Shown in pieces: positions 38,570 to 51,504 of a DNA stretch of 64,000 bases. The stretch lies in NCBI GenBank assembly GCA_013398295.1, contig VZSF01008885.1, forward strand, positions 1-64,000. Direction: 5' to 3'. The DNA is from Chionis minor (Eukaryota > Chordata > Aves > Charadriiformes > Chionididae). Under the pieces are notes generated by a model that saw nothing but the letters and a program-made list of their open reading frames with translations, did not search any database and was not told the DNA's origin. Every line of letters begins with the position of its first letter. Positions within the stretch are counted from its first letter, which is position 1. The position numbers were made by a program, and so were the translations under genes.

Positions 38570-39566
38570 TCTTAGAACGAGGAGACCTGTGAGGAGTGGC
38601 GTTCCTCAGGGCTCCATACTGGGACCAGTGCTGTTTAACATCTTTTTTGACAGCATGGACGGTGGGATTGAGTACATCCTCAGCAAGTTTGCTGACAACG
38701 TCAAGCTGTGTGGTGCGGTTGACACACTGGAGGGAAGGGATTCCGTCCAGAAGGACCTGGACAGGCTTGAGAAGTGGGCCTGTGTAAGCCTCATGAAGTT
38801 CAACAAGGTCAAGGGCAAGGTCCTGCACGTCGGTTGAGGCAATACCATGCACAAATACAGGCTGGGTGGAAAATAGACAGAGAGCAGCCCTGAGGAGAAG
38901 GACTTGGGTAGGTTGGTGGATGAGAAGCTCGATATGAGCTGGCAATGTGTGCTTGCAGCCCAGAAAGCCAATGGCGTCCTGGGCTGTATCAAAAGAAGCA
39001 TGGCCAGGAGTTCAAGGCACGAGATTCTGCCCTTCTACTCCACTCTGGTGAGACCCTGTCTGGAGTTCTGCATCCAGTTCTGGAGCCCCACACATAAGAA
39101 GGACATGGACCTGTTGGTGAGGGTCTAGAGGAGGGTCACAAAGATGATCAGAGGACTGGAGCATCTCTGTTATGAAGACAGGCTGAGAGAGTCAGGGTTG
39201 TTCAGCCTGGAGAAGAGAAGGCTCTGGGGAGACCTTATAGCAGCCCTCCAGTACCTAAAGGGGGCCAACAGGGAAGATGGGGTGGGACTCTTTATCAAGG
39301 AGTGTAGTGATAGGATGAGGGGTAATGGCTTCAAACTGAAAGAGGATAGATTTAGATTAGGTATTAGGAAGAAATTCTTTAGTGTGAGGGTGGTGAGGCA
39401 CCGGAACACCTTGCCTAGGGAAGTTGTGGATGCCCCATTCCTGGAGGTGTTCAAGGATGAACTGGATGAGCTGGACGGGGTTTTGAGAAACCTGATCTAC
39501 TGGGAGGTGTCCTTGCTTATGGCAAGGACATTGGAAATAGATAAACCATTCTATGATTCTGTGATA
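38570..39566 (+). mobile_element. CR1 LINE, RT palm to 3' end, with mutated active site and stops
   Basis: This is the longest CR1 in the window. The frame at 38562-38837 holds the RT motif [20 protein letters not shown] and then [18 protein letters not shown]. The conserved FADD catalytic motif reads FADN, with Asp replaced by Asn at 38697-38699. [20 protein letters not shown] follows. Stops occur at about 38836 and 39126, and the frame shifts at least once between them. The C-terminal part at 39144-39650 keeps [40 protein letters not shown] and [19 protein letters not shown], then [21 protein letters not shown] short in-frame addition (DELDELDGV in place of the usual single unit) is visible. 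The element ends in ATTCTATGATTCTGTGAT at 39549-39566. It is inactive by truncation, stops and active-site loss. Confidence 0.92.
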
Positions 39567-42500
39567 AGACACCTTTTAAACAGTGCACTGATTAATACAC
39601 TGCAGATAACAAAAGGAAAAATAAAGCAAGCTGGAAAACTAAAGGAGTAATCTGGATTCTTCTCAATTTAGAAACATGACACTCGAGTGGGATTTTCTCC
39701 ACATTAGGAGAAGGAAACTATCCTTCTGTGTTTTAATATTTGGTCCCCTTCAAAACTGATTAACCTTAGGAAATCTCCCATGTTCTGATGAAGTGGTCAA
39801 AAGTTCCAGGTTAATTAAAAGTGAAAAATCAACAAAAAAAGCACCCAAACAAACACAGATGTTGGCTGTTTATTAGTTTATTGTTTAACAGCCCACCAGT
39901 ATACAAACAGGCAAGACATATAATCACAGTTGTGTTTGTTCTGTTCAATATATCTCTATTTTGCATGGATACAACTACAATCTGTAGATCTCTCGGATTC
40001 ATCTGGTGATAAATCCAAGATTTGACTTTTCTTTGATGCATGTGCTAGCTACATGCATGGCTACCTGACTACTATGCTTTGAATAAACATTTGTTTGAAA
40101 CTGTCCAAATGCTAGCATACTTTCATATTAAGTCATTGGTATAGAATTACTGCATGCAGTCTTGTTAATCTATTTGATAATCCAAATGTTACCCTAATTT
40201 TATTATTCTCAAATCTGGATACCTTCTCTGCATATCCAAAATGATACCAGCCTCTTGGTGAGTGTTCAGTATGCTCCTGTCCTCCTTCCCAAGCTTTAAA
40301 CTAAGTCCAGACAAAGAAAACCATGCACATATACTTTGAAAAGGTCAAGTTCTGCTCTCAGCAACAGCAGCGTACCTGAATATAGATTTAGACCCTAATG
40401 GCTGCTGTCTGTCATACTCTCTGATGACTAAAAATGACAATAATTTCTCCCTTTCAGTAGTTACTGAGTTATAAAAAATAACATTAGAACAAGAAAAGTG
40501 TTGTTGATGAGTGAAGTTTTGATTATAAGGACACAAATATGTTCTCATTTATCTAAATACGAAAGTAGTAGAAAAATAGTCATAGTGAGTATATCAACAC
40601 AGAAGATGGCTTGTGGCTTGCATAGTATATCTTCTGCATGTGTATTCTATAGCACTTTTGCATAAATAGAAAAAACCATGTGTCATTGTAGTATTGTAGT
40701 ATACAGCATCCAGTTTAGTATGAAGTAGACCACTTAAAAAGCCACCATATTGTGATAAGGCTGTGACTCCGTTAAATCACCATCACCACAAACCCCCGTA
40801 GAAGATATTTAATCACTTGCTTTAGGCAAACCTACTATCTGATTTCATTTCATAACAGGTTTTGTTCTTATTGTTGGTAGTTTGCAAATTTGAATATGAT
40901 TTATTTATTTACCTCTCCTTAGCTGGTTGTCATCTTGCAATATTGAGACAGATTTAGGTTTTCTTTATGTCTGTGTTTTGTAGAAGTTTTTGTTCTAAAC
41001 CAGTACATTTCCATAGGCTTCAGAGCACCACTCAGGCAAGTGTCAGCCATGCCATCTGCTACAATGAAATCATGCAATTTGTCAATGCTCTTCCAATTAA
41101 AGTCAAAATAAGCAAAACTCAGAACTTCTTGAATCTTTTTTTATTTTCACCGGGTCTGGCATTTATGCATACAAACCTTACAAAGTGTCAGCTAGGGAAA
41201 AAATGTCAATACTCAAAAAATCACTGTCTATTTTCTTTCAATGTCAACTAAAATAATACTTGAAATGCATCTTCTGGAAATGACTCACAACATGTGAAAA
41301 AGGAACTTTAAATTCAGTGAAAGAATAGACATATAGTCTGAAACTTGTGGCTGTGAGATGAAGCCAAGTGGAAAGAAGGGATGCACAGGTCTGATTCTTT
41401 ACAGAGGTAAATTAATGAAGCTCCTTTGCAGTAGATCTATACCAAAGCACAGCAATGAGGAACGTAATGACATGATGACATATGGGGTTTGCTATACGAG
41501 TGCTTTCTATGCAAGATTTTTCTATGGAATTTCTCTATCGACCTGTATTCTTCTGTACTATTCAAAAGAAATATTTAAAAATATGGTCATGCTACTATTT
41601 TTTTATTGTTATTTATGTCATTATTTGTACTGTGTACTACCAGCAAGCTCCAGCTGGGTTGGGACACCACTGCTTTCAGTCACTTCAGGTTTCACAAACC
41701 TGAACTGACTTTGTTCTTTCAGACAAGAACTGCATTGCATTTTGGGAAAGATATTTAAGACATGAACAGAGTGAAAAATACGGGGTTCTGCAAGTCTAAC
41801 TCAAATATCCTCATACTTGGTAGTTTTTTTACTTTCTGCTGAGATCAGGAAACAAGAGCAGTAAAGAGTAAGTGGCTTCAGCTGAGGTCAAGAGACCTTG
41901 AAGGAGAGAACTGGAACAAGACTGTTGACAGAACAAAGAATATCCAGAGTAAAAGCTGTGTCATGGCAATAGAAAATGGATGCTTCTCTGCTCATCCAGT
42001 CCTTGCTATTGCTATGCAGTCTCTACTCACTTCTCTCTAATATTCTGACTGGTAGCTTCTAGAAACTTTTTCTGGGCCTGTGATTACACTATTTTTGAGG
42101 TAGGCTGTCTGGCAAAGCAGACTGCACAGTTGGAAAGGGTCTTCTTGGATTTTATTTCTCATTCACAGAGAGCGATACCACTGGTAGTATCGGAGTTGTG
42201 AATATGGATTCCCGACGACTATTTATGATTAACATTTTGTATTTACCTCCAGTTGATGCATCTGTAAGTTTCAAGGTGCTTTGCAGCTAGGGTGCAGGAG
42301 TAGCTCAACCTGCAGGTAGCAGGAGGAAGCAGACCCAGTACAGCCACCTGGGTGCTCCTGCACCACCGTGCATCTGCCCAGACGGCTCACGCATGAGTGC
42401 ATGGTACTTGTCCGTGTACTGTGCTAAGACCCCAAGGCTTTGCTCAGCAAAGAGGGTCACAAAATGCTTTAAAATGGCGTTTTGAGGGCCTTCAAAAAGT

Positions 42501-45344
42501 GAAAAAAGGTAAGTCTCCCACTCATCAAATCTTTGTTTCCTGGCCGCAATTGGATTTTGATGCAGAAAGCTCATATAAAGAGGATAAATCCTGCTGCTTG
42601 AAATTGTGTATAATTTGGGTATTATATGGTCAAGGAACAAATGTAATTGAGACCTTTAGAGCTTGTGTGCACATCCTGATGTGATTTTAGGTATTTCCAG
42701 TAAATCCAGGGTGCTGTTCAGATTCTCCTGTGTATTCAGCAACAAGAATATTCTTTTGTTTCTGTTTTCATGAAACCTAGATGAGCTTCTGTAGGGATGG
42801 CCTCAAGACCCTGCCTGACTGCTGGACTTCCTATGTTTCGGGCTTTGGGCTTTCCACCTGGTGGCTCCACTATATACTGGTGCTGGAGAATAAAGATTAA
42901 TGTAGCCCCAATATTTAAATAGCTTGGTGTTGCACACACACTGTCTGCAAGTCAGGGAGGAATTGGAACACATCCAATATCCTCAATACTGAAAAACTGA
43001 GGATTTATTCAGAAAAAAGACTGATATGCCTGAAATTGCCGGAACCACATTTTCTCACCCCTAGCTCCAGGAAAAACAGAGCAGGTTTTGATGAAACTTT
43101 ACCGGGGCTGAGAACAACAGATAAAGACCAAAACTGAAAAATTAAAATTAAGCAGGTATGCTGTGATAAAGTTACAAGCCACTGAAAGAAGTGTAATAAT
43201 GGAAAGTGTTGGCCTCTTAAGATATCTGTTACTACCAGCTTCAGACATACTCCATAAAAACCCCAGATGAACGAATAAAGCCACTCAGACAGCTTTGGTC
43301 TCCATCTGGGCTTCCTCCAAGTTCTCTGAGCTCTAATTGAGACAGCAAAGAATTGTGTTAGTTTCCAACGTGTCACTTATCTGAAGTCACAGGAACATTA
43401 TCTTTACTCAGCAAAATGCACTTTGCTTTTGAAAATCAGTTCATTGAACCAGATGACCTGCTGCTGGCAAGACTAGATGGAAAAGGATTTGATGTGCACA
43501 ATATCTAGTTCTTCAAAATTACATATAAGCTCACTTATGTCTATTGCTTAAACAGATCCAAATATTTCCCTTTCACAATAACATTTGAAGTGTGGAATGG
43601 AAAACATAAAGCTTCAGCTTTTGCCAGTTTTCATAATTTGATGTAAACCCCTGTATTGCTTTCCTTACTAAAAACAGAAAATGCTGAAATTATGTGCATT
43701 ACAGCATCATGGATTTGTCAACAAGCCATGAAATCTTTCATTGACTTAAACAAAGGCAGATTATTTGGTATGGGTATTCTTTAGGCACAGTACTATTTGC
43801 CTAAAATTGCATAGAGCCTGAAAAGCAATTCCATAGAAGCATAAATAATCATAATTATGAAACCATGCCTCAGAAGACAACCAGTCCTCAATGTAAGTTG
43901 CAAATTGGAAAAAGCAAATATATGAAACATGTATTTGTTGATCATTTATTAATTTTAGATTATGTATGAAGTCTTACACGAAATTGCTCCTTAACGTGTA
44001 TCTGACAGTAGGAGGTCAAAGTTTTTGTGGTTTCTTTTATAAACTGTATTTGCGATAAAGGCTTGCCACAGCTGATAAGAAGGAGCTTAGTACCTAGTCA
44101 TAAGTTCAACCCTGTTGTATGGAGTAGCATATTTCATGTGGGAGAAATAGTAATCTTTTTTTAGTTCAGCTGTACTCCTAAGAAATGCACCTTTCCTCCC
44201 ACAGTAAGAACTTTTTGTGCTTTCACACCTCAGTGGACTGTTAGTAAAACATTTCAAGCACAAAATCCAGTAAGATTCAGTCAAGTGTATTACAGACTTG
44301 AAAATCACTCACTGAAAATTGCAAATGTTCTATATGAGTTAGTTAAGTCCAATTCCTCCCTGAGTAGTACAAATACTTCAGCTCTTCCTTCTCATTCTTT
44401 GGTCAAATCCCTCATATGCTGTATAAATCCTTTTCTCTTTGTTTGTTTGTTTGTGTTTTGTCTTATGACATTGAAAAAAGTAATTTATTAAAATTCTGTT
44501 TATTTAGCAAGTTAAGTTTCCAACAGCATTATGTAGATAATATGCAGCTCAAACTAAGCTTTCAAAAATCATGTTACATCTACTGAGTTTTATAGAGAAG
44601 TTTTTCCACAGTTAGAAATAACATTCTGTCCACAGAATAAATTAGGCAGTTAATTTTACTATTGAAAAAACTCCAGTAACATGTCAAACACCTTTTATCA
44701 TACAACTTCTTTCTGAAATGTTTATAATGTGCATAGTAACTACTTGAAATGAAAACTTGATATGATTGCATCAAGCTGTTTTGGTGGGTTTGGTAATTAT
44801 TTTATTGGAAGTAGTTTGTCCATTGTGAAGTATACAGCAATACAGTTCTGTCAATATTTAAGATATCCTTAGCTGTCTCTTTGTAGAAAAGAAGAAATTC
44901 CATGCTTTAGAAGATGTCCTTTAGAAGCCGGCACAAGCATAATCCTAGAGAGTGGTAAGATAATCAAACAAGATTTGGTCAGGGTGCACTTCCAGGAAAA
45001 ACATCTTATTTGCACAAGTTCAGTGCTTGGCAACATGTTCTTGCTAAAATTTTCTTCAGGTTTACCCAAAAGGCAATCTAAATGATCCCACCTATACTAA
45101 AAATTACAACAGCATCAGACTACATCTTGAGTACCAGCATGCAATCATCTCTGATAACTCACACTCTTCCAACCAATTCCTAGGAATGGGTCAGAGTTTA
45201 GCAGAGGTCAGGGCAAGTCACAGATAGGTTAGTGCTACTCTGGCATTCTTTTCTGGCCTGATTCCCCAGCCATATTGTAGCAGGCCTTTCCTGCTATTGC
45301 GATCCCAATTGCGGGAGTGGTGGAGATGCCCTCATTATTCTCCA
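39567..45344. other. Unique noncoding sequence
   Basis: No gene or transposon is recognised in 5.8 kb. A (TTTG)4 repeat lies at 44438-44453. The longest frames (41358-41708 plus, 42305-42640 minus, 43005-43376 minus) are 110-123 codons, lack known domains, and lack convincing splice or start context. Confidence 0.5.
44438..44453. repeat. (TTTG)4 microsatellite
   Basis: Four exact TTTG units followed by TGTTTTG. Confidence 0.85.
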
Positions 45345-46010
45345 TGGCCAAGCAGACAGGGAGGAGGTATGATCAAAGGAGAGCCTCTCCTCATCCCGGG
45401 GGCCCTCCACTGAGCTTGGTCCAGGAAGTCACTGCCTGGCATGCACTCCCTGGGGAGCCCAAACTGGATACAGTCCTCCCAGCAAGGTCTCACATAGGCT
45501 AAATAGAGGGGAGGAATCAGCTCCCTCAAGTTGCTGGCTACACTCTAGAGTCACCCACTGTGTGAGTATCCTACATCATCACAGAGGTGCATTGTTAACT
45601 TGCGGTCAGCTGTTCCTCCACCAGGACCCAAAGGTGTTTTTCTGCAAGGCTTTTCCCCAGCCCAAACTGTTGCATGGGGTTGTTCCACCCCAGGTGCAGG
45701 ACCCTGCTCTTGCCTTTGTTAAATTTTATGAGATTTCTGTTAGCCCAATTCTCCAGCTTACGGAGGTTCTTTTGAATGGTAGCCCTGCTCTCCAAAGGAT
45801 GGACCTATGCCCAGTTTGGAGTCATCCACAAATTTGTTAATGACAGCATTACCCAGTATTGGTCTTAGTGTTGTCCCATGATGGCACCACTAGTAGCCAC
45901 CAGTCAATTTTGTGCTGCTAATCACAGCCCTTGTGATCAAGCCAGAAATCAAGCCACTTGTAGTCTATTTCTCAACTCCATGTTTCACCAATTTCTCTTG
46001 CTAAAGCCAA
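45345..46010 (-). mobile_element. Old CR1 LINE, RT domain to connection region, degraded
   Basis: Read on the minus strand: near 45990-45870 the sequence aligns by eye with the CR1 region before the RT active site. Around 45880-45845 a mutated relative of SGVPQGSVLGPVL is present with a stop. NKFVDDSKLG at about 45838-45810 is the active-site motif (FADD became FVDD, both Asp kept). Next comes ATIQKNLRKLENWANRNLIK, then FNKGKSRVLHLGWNNPMQQF and KHLWVLVEEQLTAS (45795-45595), and, after a gap, LIPPLYLAYVRPCWEDCIQF (45529-45335). Several frameshifts separate these parts, and the 3' end is missing. It is a different, older subfamily than the copies at 19.8, 23.6 and 38.6 kb. Confidence 0.8.
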
Positions 46011-46044
46011 AGTAAACAAAATTGTTTATCTTGCTTTCCTCACC

Positions 46045-46310
46045 TTTTGTCTTGCCCACCAAGTCAGTCTGACCAGTGCCAAGCAGAGGGGGAAGAATCT
46101 CTTGCCTCAACCTGTTGGCTGTCTTCTTCCTTGCAAAGGAACACTGCTGACTCCTGCCAAACTTGCTGTCCAACAGGACCTCCAGGTTTTATTTTGCAGA
46201 ATTGCTTTCTAGGCAGCCAGCTCCCAGTTTGTGTTTTGTTGCTTGGATCCATATCAGAAAACATTGCTCCTATACAGGTTGGTATAGATACCCTTTTGAG
46301 CTCCTTAATT
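46045..46310 (-). mobile_element. Second old CR1 fragment, frameshifted
   Basis: On the minus strand the nucleotide string GGGAGCTGGCTGCCTAGAAA, then TCTGCAAAATAAAACCTGG and AGGTCCTGTTGGACAGC, matches the CR1 stretch before the LVDSK segment. The frame then reads DSKFGRSQQCSFARKKTANR followed by LRQEILPPL, equivalent to the SQQCALAAKKAN and [13 protein letters not shown] regions, with a roughly 30-base deletion between them. This covers the same part of CR1 that ends the neighbouring 45345-46010 copy, so it is a separate insertion. The 5' limit is uncertain. Confidence 0.65.
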
Positions 46311-48649
46311 CTACCTGATGTCTGACCAAAGTCAGATCTAGTGATCCGTGCCCTGGAGTTTCAGTTTTGTGGGTCCCCTGACCCACATCAGAACAAGGCC
46401 TCATTTGACCAAGGACCATGGGAAGAAGTGAGGATGCCCAGGAGGATTGTACTCTTGGCCACCTCTGTTCATTATCATCACTTGATCACCTATCCCCATG
46501 GCAAAAGCAAGGCCATGGCAACACTCTTGTGAGTGTCCATTCACTAGAAGTGTCAGGATCAGGGTTGGCCACTGTATGACAGTGGGCAGCATATCCAGTG
46601 GGACAGGGTTTGGGAGGACAGTGAATGAACCTACCTTCATCTTATGAAACTTTGTCCCATTGAGCATACCTCAGATAAAACTTTGGCACAGGGGAGTACC
46701 TCTGCATAGCTATCAGCTATGTCACATCTCAGACATAGCTCATACCCACCTATATGGGCTTACCAAACATGAATGATTCTTGCAGACCATCTATCAATGG
46801 CTATGCTTGAAAACCTCCACTGACCTGTCCATCCCCAGTAAAAGGACACATTGCTACTTTCCGTCTGATCCCAAAGACACTCAAAAAAACCCGCTGATAT
46901 TTCCACATAGCTCCAGAAGCAAGAAGTACAGCTGGCAGATACAGATTTGTCTTGATTTGCAGGACATAATTTCTACAAAGAAATTGCTATAGCAAACTAC
47001 CCACTTATTTCATTCATGTGTTTTCAATAGTCTTCTGGCCAAACTTTTTGCAGGGTCTACCACAAAAACTTCCTCTGCCTGCTCCCTAACCTGATACACG
47101 CCTTCCCCTACCCCCCAGTTCTTTCTCTTAATGGCACCTGCCCCAGTTCACCATTCTCCTTCAGGGTTTTGTGGAGTCCATATCTGTGCATTAAGCAGCA
47201 GACCTGCGCCTCGTCTTGCATTCAGGGGCAAAGTCCTCAGACCCTCAGGCAGAGAAGGTTCAGCATCCAGAAATGAAGAGCAGGAGAGGTGAATCTGGGT
47301 GTGGACTCTTCCATTAACCACCACCTGGACTCCCTTGCTTTCTAGTGAATCATGGTGTTCATGGTTATCTATAGAACAACAGCCCTCTCAATGGCCACAG
47401 TGGTTCTCTGGGAATAGCAGAAATTCAGAGGTGCCCTGAGGTAAGTTGCCAGGGTTCTCAAAGGGCAGCCTCCTAAACCTTACAGGCAGGTTGATGTGTC
47501 ATGAATGGAACAAACAAGAAAGGAATATATACCCTTAAAATGTATAGAAAGTAGGTGCCAAGGCCAATGACAACTAACAGAGTTACTCCAGGGAGTAATA
47601 AGTTTAACAGCCTAGGTGTGAGCTATCAGTTGTGCCATGCCAATTAACCTCAAGACCCAAGAATGGGTTTGGACATGGTTTATTTCCTAGTGCAAACATA
47701 GTGGAAGAGTTCCCTTCTTCCATTATTTTTCTGTGTGAAAACACTAGTTCAGGGCACATAATCACAAAACCCACTTTGTTTTGCAGTTGTACTTGGTTGC
47801 AAGCCTTGAGGAGACCTGTTACTCTCAGCTTGTACAGGAACTAATCTTTACTTTGTGCACTTAATTGTCCTTTGTCCAGTGAGCAAGGTCTTGCATTGCT
47901 ACCTTATAAAACAAAAAAGAATGTAAATGATATGCTAGAAAGAAGGTTGAAAATTTATATGAAAGCAAGACAATCAGTAGTTTGTGCAAAATTGTACTTT
48001 CTTGTGCAGAAAATCTAGGTGTTACACAGCCTCAGCACCTTTGGGACGAACGGTACACAGTTTGGAACTTGATTGTGTTCTCTGGAGTAACCTAGTTCAT
48101 TCCTTCCTCAAAGGAAATATACCCATTTCCAGTGTTTCTCTGTTCTTTAGCCAGTAGTTTGTACATGATTAGGAAAGTGGGGCATGTCCCCTTCAACTAG
48201 TTAGTACAGGTTAAATGTAATACTACACCTACTATGTATCTGAAGGTGATCTGTGCTGTAAATATTAGGGGCTTGTACTCCAGACTGTTGTCAAGAATGA
48301 GTTAAGAAAATAAGGCAAAAGAGATTTCCAAGTTCAACGAATCCAGCATTCTGCTACTTCTGGTAAACATGGTGATAACTTGCCAAAATTTTGTTGATAA
48401 CAATTAAATAAGTTGATCCTTTTTTAATTCTTGTTGTATTTTTCATTTTGGTAATTTCCTGTGGCAATAAGTTCCACAGTTTACAGTTAATGAATGGAAA
48501 TTGTCTTGAATCAGTTTTTAATTGACAACTTTTTCATGTCATCATGTTTCTTTGCATTTGTATTATGCGACAAAGGAAGAGAATTTTTTTTTTATTTCTG
48601 ATGTTTTTCTTGTGAAATGCACTTTTTATCATGCCCCTTTCTTCTGTTT
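46311..48649. other. GC-richer stretch of unknown origin, then unique sequence
   Basis: From about 46330 to 47480 the sequence is visibly more GC-rich than the surroundings and reads like degenerate once-coding or repeat DNA (an 88-codon minus frame at 46401-46667, CT-rich and CAGG-rich text at 47040-47300). I cannot assign it to a known family. It could be part of an old retrovirus or LINE 5' region, or a gene remnant. The remainder to 48649 is AT-rich and featureless. Confidence 0.4.
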
Positions 48650-49330
48650 CTTCAGTGACCAGTCCTAATTGGTCAGTTTCTTTTCATATGCAAGCACTTC
48701 CAGTCCACTGGTCATACTTTTCAATATCCTAAGAACTAACCTAAGTTCTTCAGTGTCCCTTTTGGGATAGGTGAGCTGCACTGTGCACTCCAAATGAGGT
48801 CATATAATTAATTATAGAAATGCATTATATGCCAATGTTAATTGTCCAATTAGTCTTCACGTAACCACACAGTACTTGAGGTTGGACCGCACTAGTGCAG
48901 TGCAGAGTGGAACAATCAACTATTTCATCCAGCTAGCTGTGAGCCTCAAGACATGGTTGTCTCTTTTGGCTTTTTTTCTTCTGTAGAATCTTATTGAAAG
49001 CCATGTCACAGGCTCTTCGGTAATTTTATTAAATTATGTGAACCAGTTTTGCTTCATCTATCCCTTTATAGATATGTTCAAAGAACTAAAAAAAAAAATA
49101 AATTATTAAACAAGATTTTTCTTTGCAGAAACCGTGCTGGTTTTATTCTATTTCATGATACCCCAGACACTTTATTTTTCTCCCTTGGTAAGCATCATTT
49201 CAACTAATCTGCTAGGTACAGACTTAGGCCTCAATTCTCTAAATATTTTGAAGAGCTTTTTGAAGAGTAATATTCTTACTATGAGCTGGATGAGATGGCT
49301 AATCTAAGAATTTTACCAAAAATAGCTCTT
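48650..49330 (-). mobile_element. Very degraded, probably ancient CR1/L3-like LINE
   Basis: No frame survives, but blocks on the plus strand align by eye with reversed CR1 RT sequence in the right order. CAGTACTTGAGGTTGGACCG then CACTAGTGCAGTGCAGAGTGG (48871-48911) corresponds to the LVRPHLEYCVQ region. AAGACATGGTTGTCTCTTTTGGC (about 48950-48972) matches the region before it. GATTTTTCTTTGCAGAAACC then GTGCTGG (49113-49140) matches the RT stretch that reads KHGFCKGKSC in younger elements. The part from 49200 to 49300 fits the segment upstream of that. Divergence is far greater than in the other copies here, which suggests an element predating the bird radiation. Confidence 0.55.
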
Positions 49331-51292
49331 CCAATATGACAAAATTAAGGTATTCTGGAAGAGTAGTACTGTTGTTATGGCTTTAATTCACAATAGAAGA
49401 AGATTAATTAGCCTAGACAAGGCACCATGCTAGTAAATTCACTAACTCAAGCCTTATCTTCTCTAGTATTGCTTGGAGTAGTCATACCCTGAGATTTCCT
49501 CTACTTAAAATGCTCTTATCTTTTTGTTTGAAGAAGAAAACAAGGACAGGAAAATAATTTTCTTGAAAACAGCCAACTCTTTTTTCCTAATATAATAATT
49601 GATCACACCAAAGGTCTACTGAGCTGAACAGCTGTGACCATGGTCAATAGAAGATATCTAAGATAAAGTATAAGAACAGGACAAGTAATTAGTGATATTT
49701 CTTGAAAACATTTTGCAGCCTTCAGGAATTTGTACTTAGGGATATCTTCAGCTAGATAACATAACTGGCTGTTTAATAACCCTCAGTGGAATTTTCTATG
49801 ATATTTTCAATCACTCTAAACTTTGGTAAAGTTTTAGCATTCACACCATCCTTACTAGCTGGAAACTAGATACTGAGTAAGGCGGTCAATTCTGTACTTT
49901 TTAGTTCAACCATTCAGTGAATCTCAACAAAAGTGAATTAAGTTTTATTATTTTGTGGAAGGTGTTCAAACCACTTTACTGTTGTTAGAAATGGTTTAGT
50001 AAAAGAAGTACAGTTTTTTTCCAGCACAGAAAAGACCTTAGGATTTACAGCGGAATTCTCTCTTGTAGGATGGGTTGCCTCTACTGCTGTTAATGATTGT
50101 TTTGCACTTGGCATCAGAGCAGAATAAGTCCATTAGGCAACAGGGCTTCTGCAGAATAAATGATATTATAAAATTCCATAATTTCACCATTAGAGCAAAT
50201 GTATGCACAGAGGTGCTTATACTCTTTTTAGCATTGACTTGCATATATTCCTTCTGTCTGGTATAGTTCCAGAGGTGATTAGTCCTCAGTACAGCCCCTG
50301 AGCAGCAATTTTAGCAAAGAAGGCAGAGGCCTCTCTCACATTTGCAAAGTAACAATGTACGAATGGAGAAAGTGTGGAAGAGCTCAAAGCTGAATGTCAT
50401 ACCGTAATAACCTCCTGTATAATTTCACTGCAAATAAATTTTCCAGTTGTAGGGTCATGGTGCCCTGAATTAGTATCGGAAACTTTTGTTGACACTTTCA
50501 GTGGTGTGAAGAATGCCATCTTTCAGGTATAAAGAAACATTTTTCAGTTGCGTAGTGACAGTTTTGCTTGTCACCAAAGTTTTGTTAACCAGAATGTCTC
50601 CTATACTTGCCTCATAAGTAGACGACCAAATTGGACAGTTCTAGGCTTTCTGACAGTAACTGAGATCCATGGATCATTGCCTGTTTGAACACAAGAACTT
50701 CCAGATAAAGTATGATATAAAAGAAGTCATACTTTCACCAAATGTTTCTAAGGTTTGTCCTGATTTTTGATGGAAGCAGTAACAAACAAAAGCAAACATT
50801 TAGTTTAAAAGATCCTGGCATGCTCTAGAAATGTGCTACGAACATGATGGCAAATCATTTCACTTCCTTTTCCTTCTAGTTTGAAACCTATAAATTGGCA
50901 AAGCTGCTGATTAAGACATCTTTCCACGAAAATTGCTTTAAGGTAGCTACATGGAAAGAGTCACAGAAAGAATAAATAGTAATTATCATTGCAGACAGCT
51001 CAAGTTGAAAAGAAGTCTCCACTTCACAGCAGCAATTAAAGAAAGTAAACTTGGTAGGATGGATAATGAACAGGATATAAAGCACAGAAATATCACATTG
51101 GAAATCAATGGAACACTCTCTTCAGACTCAATTCTGAAAAAATGATGAAGGAATAGAGAGTGTTTAGAAATAAACAAACAGAATTATTAGGTGTATGACA
51201 TACAGAAAACTCTTTTATAAGGAGACATGAGATCAAAATTGAGTATTCTGGGAAGTTGATTTATACAAGCTACCCATTTGAACCTATATAAC
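49331..51292. other. Unique noncoding sequence
   Basis: I see no gene or repeat in these 2 kb. Confidence 0.5.
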
Positions 51293-51485
51293 AGAGAATC
51301 ACAGTATAGTTAAGGTTGAAGGAACCTTTGGAAATCATCAGTCAAGTATCATACTCAAGCAGGGTCATCTAGAGCAGATTTCCGAGTTCTGTGTCCAGTT
51401 AGGTTTTAAATATCTCCACAGATGGAGACTCCACAACTTCTTCAGGCAACCTCTTCCAGTGTCTGACAACCCTCATTGCAAAAAA
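51293..51485 (-). mobile_element. CR1 LINE 3' end, short
   Basis: The plus strand starts AGAATCACAGTATAG, a decayed reversed CR1 tail, then GGTTGAAGGAACCTTTGGA. The text CTCAAGCAGGGTCATCTAGA, GATGGAGACTCCACAACTTC and CAGGCAACCTCTTCCAGTG belongs to the CR1 subfamily with the AGCAGGGTCACCTAGAGCAG signature. On the minus strand RVVRHWKRLPEEVVESPSVE is the end of ORF2. Homology stops at about 51485, and a microsatellite begins within 20 bases. Confidence 0.83.
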
Positions 51486-51504
51486 ATGGGAGGGAGGAGG
51501 GAAG

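Noticed and set aside
42305..42640. A 111-codon minus-strand frame with protein-like text (DEWETYLFSLFEGPQNAI)
   Set aside because: No domain recognised, no ATG with good context near its conserved-looking part, and an overlapping open frame on the plus strand. It may deserve a translated search but cannot be called.
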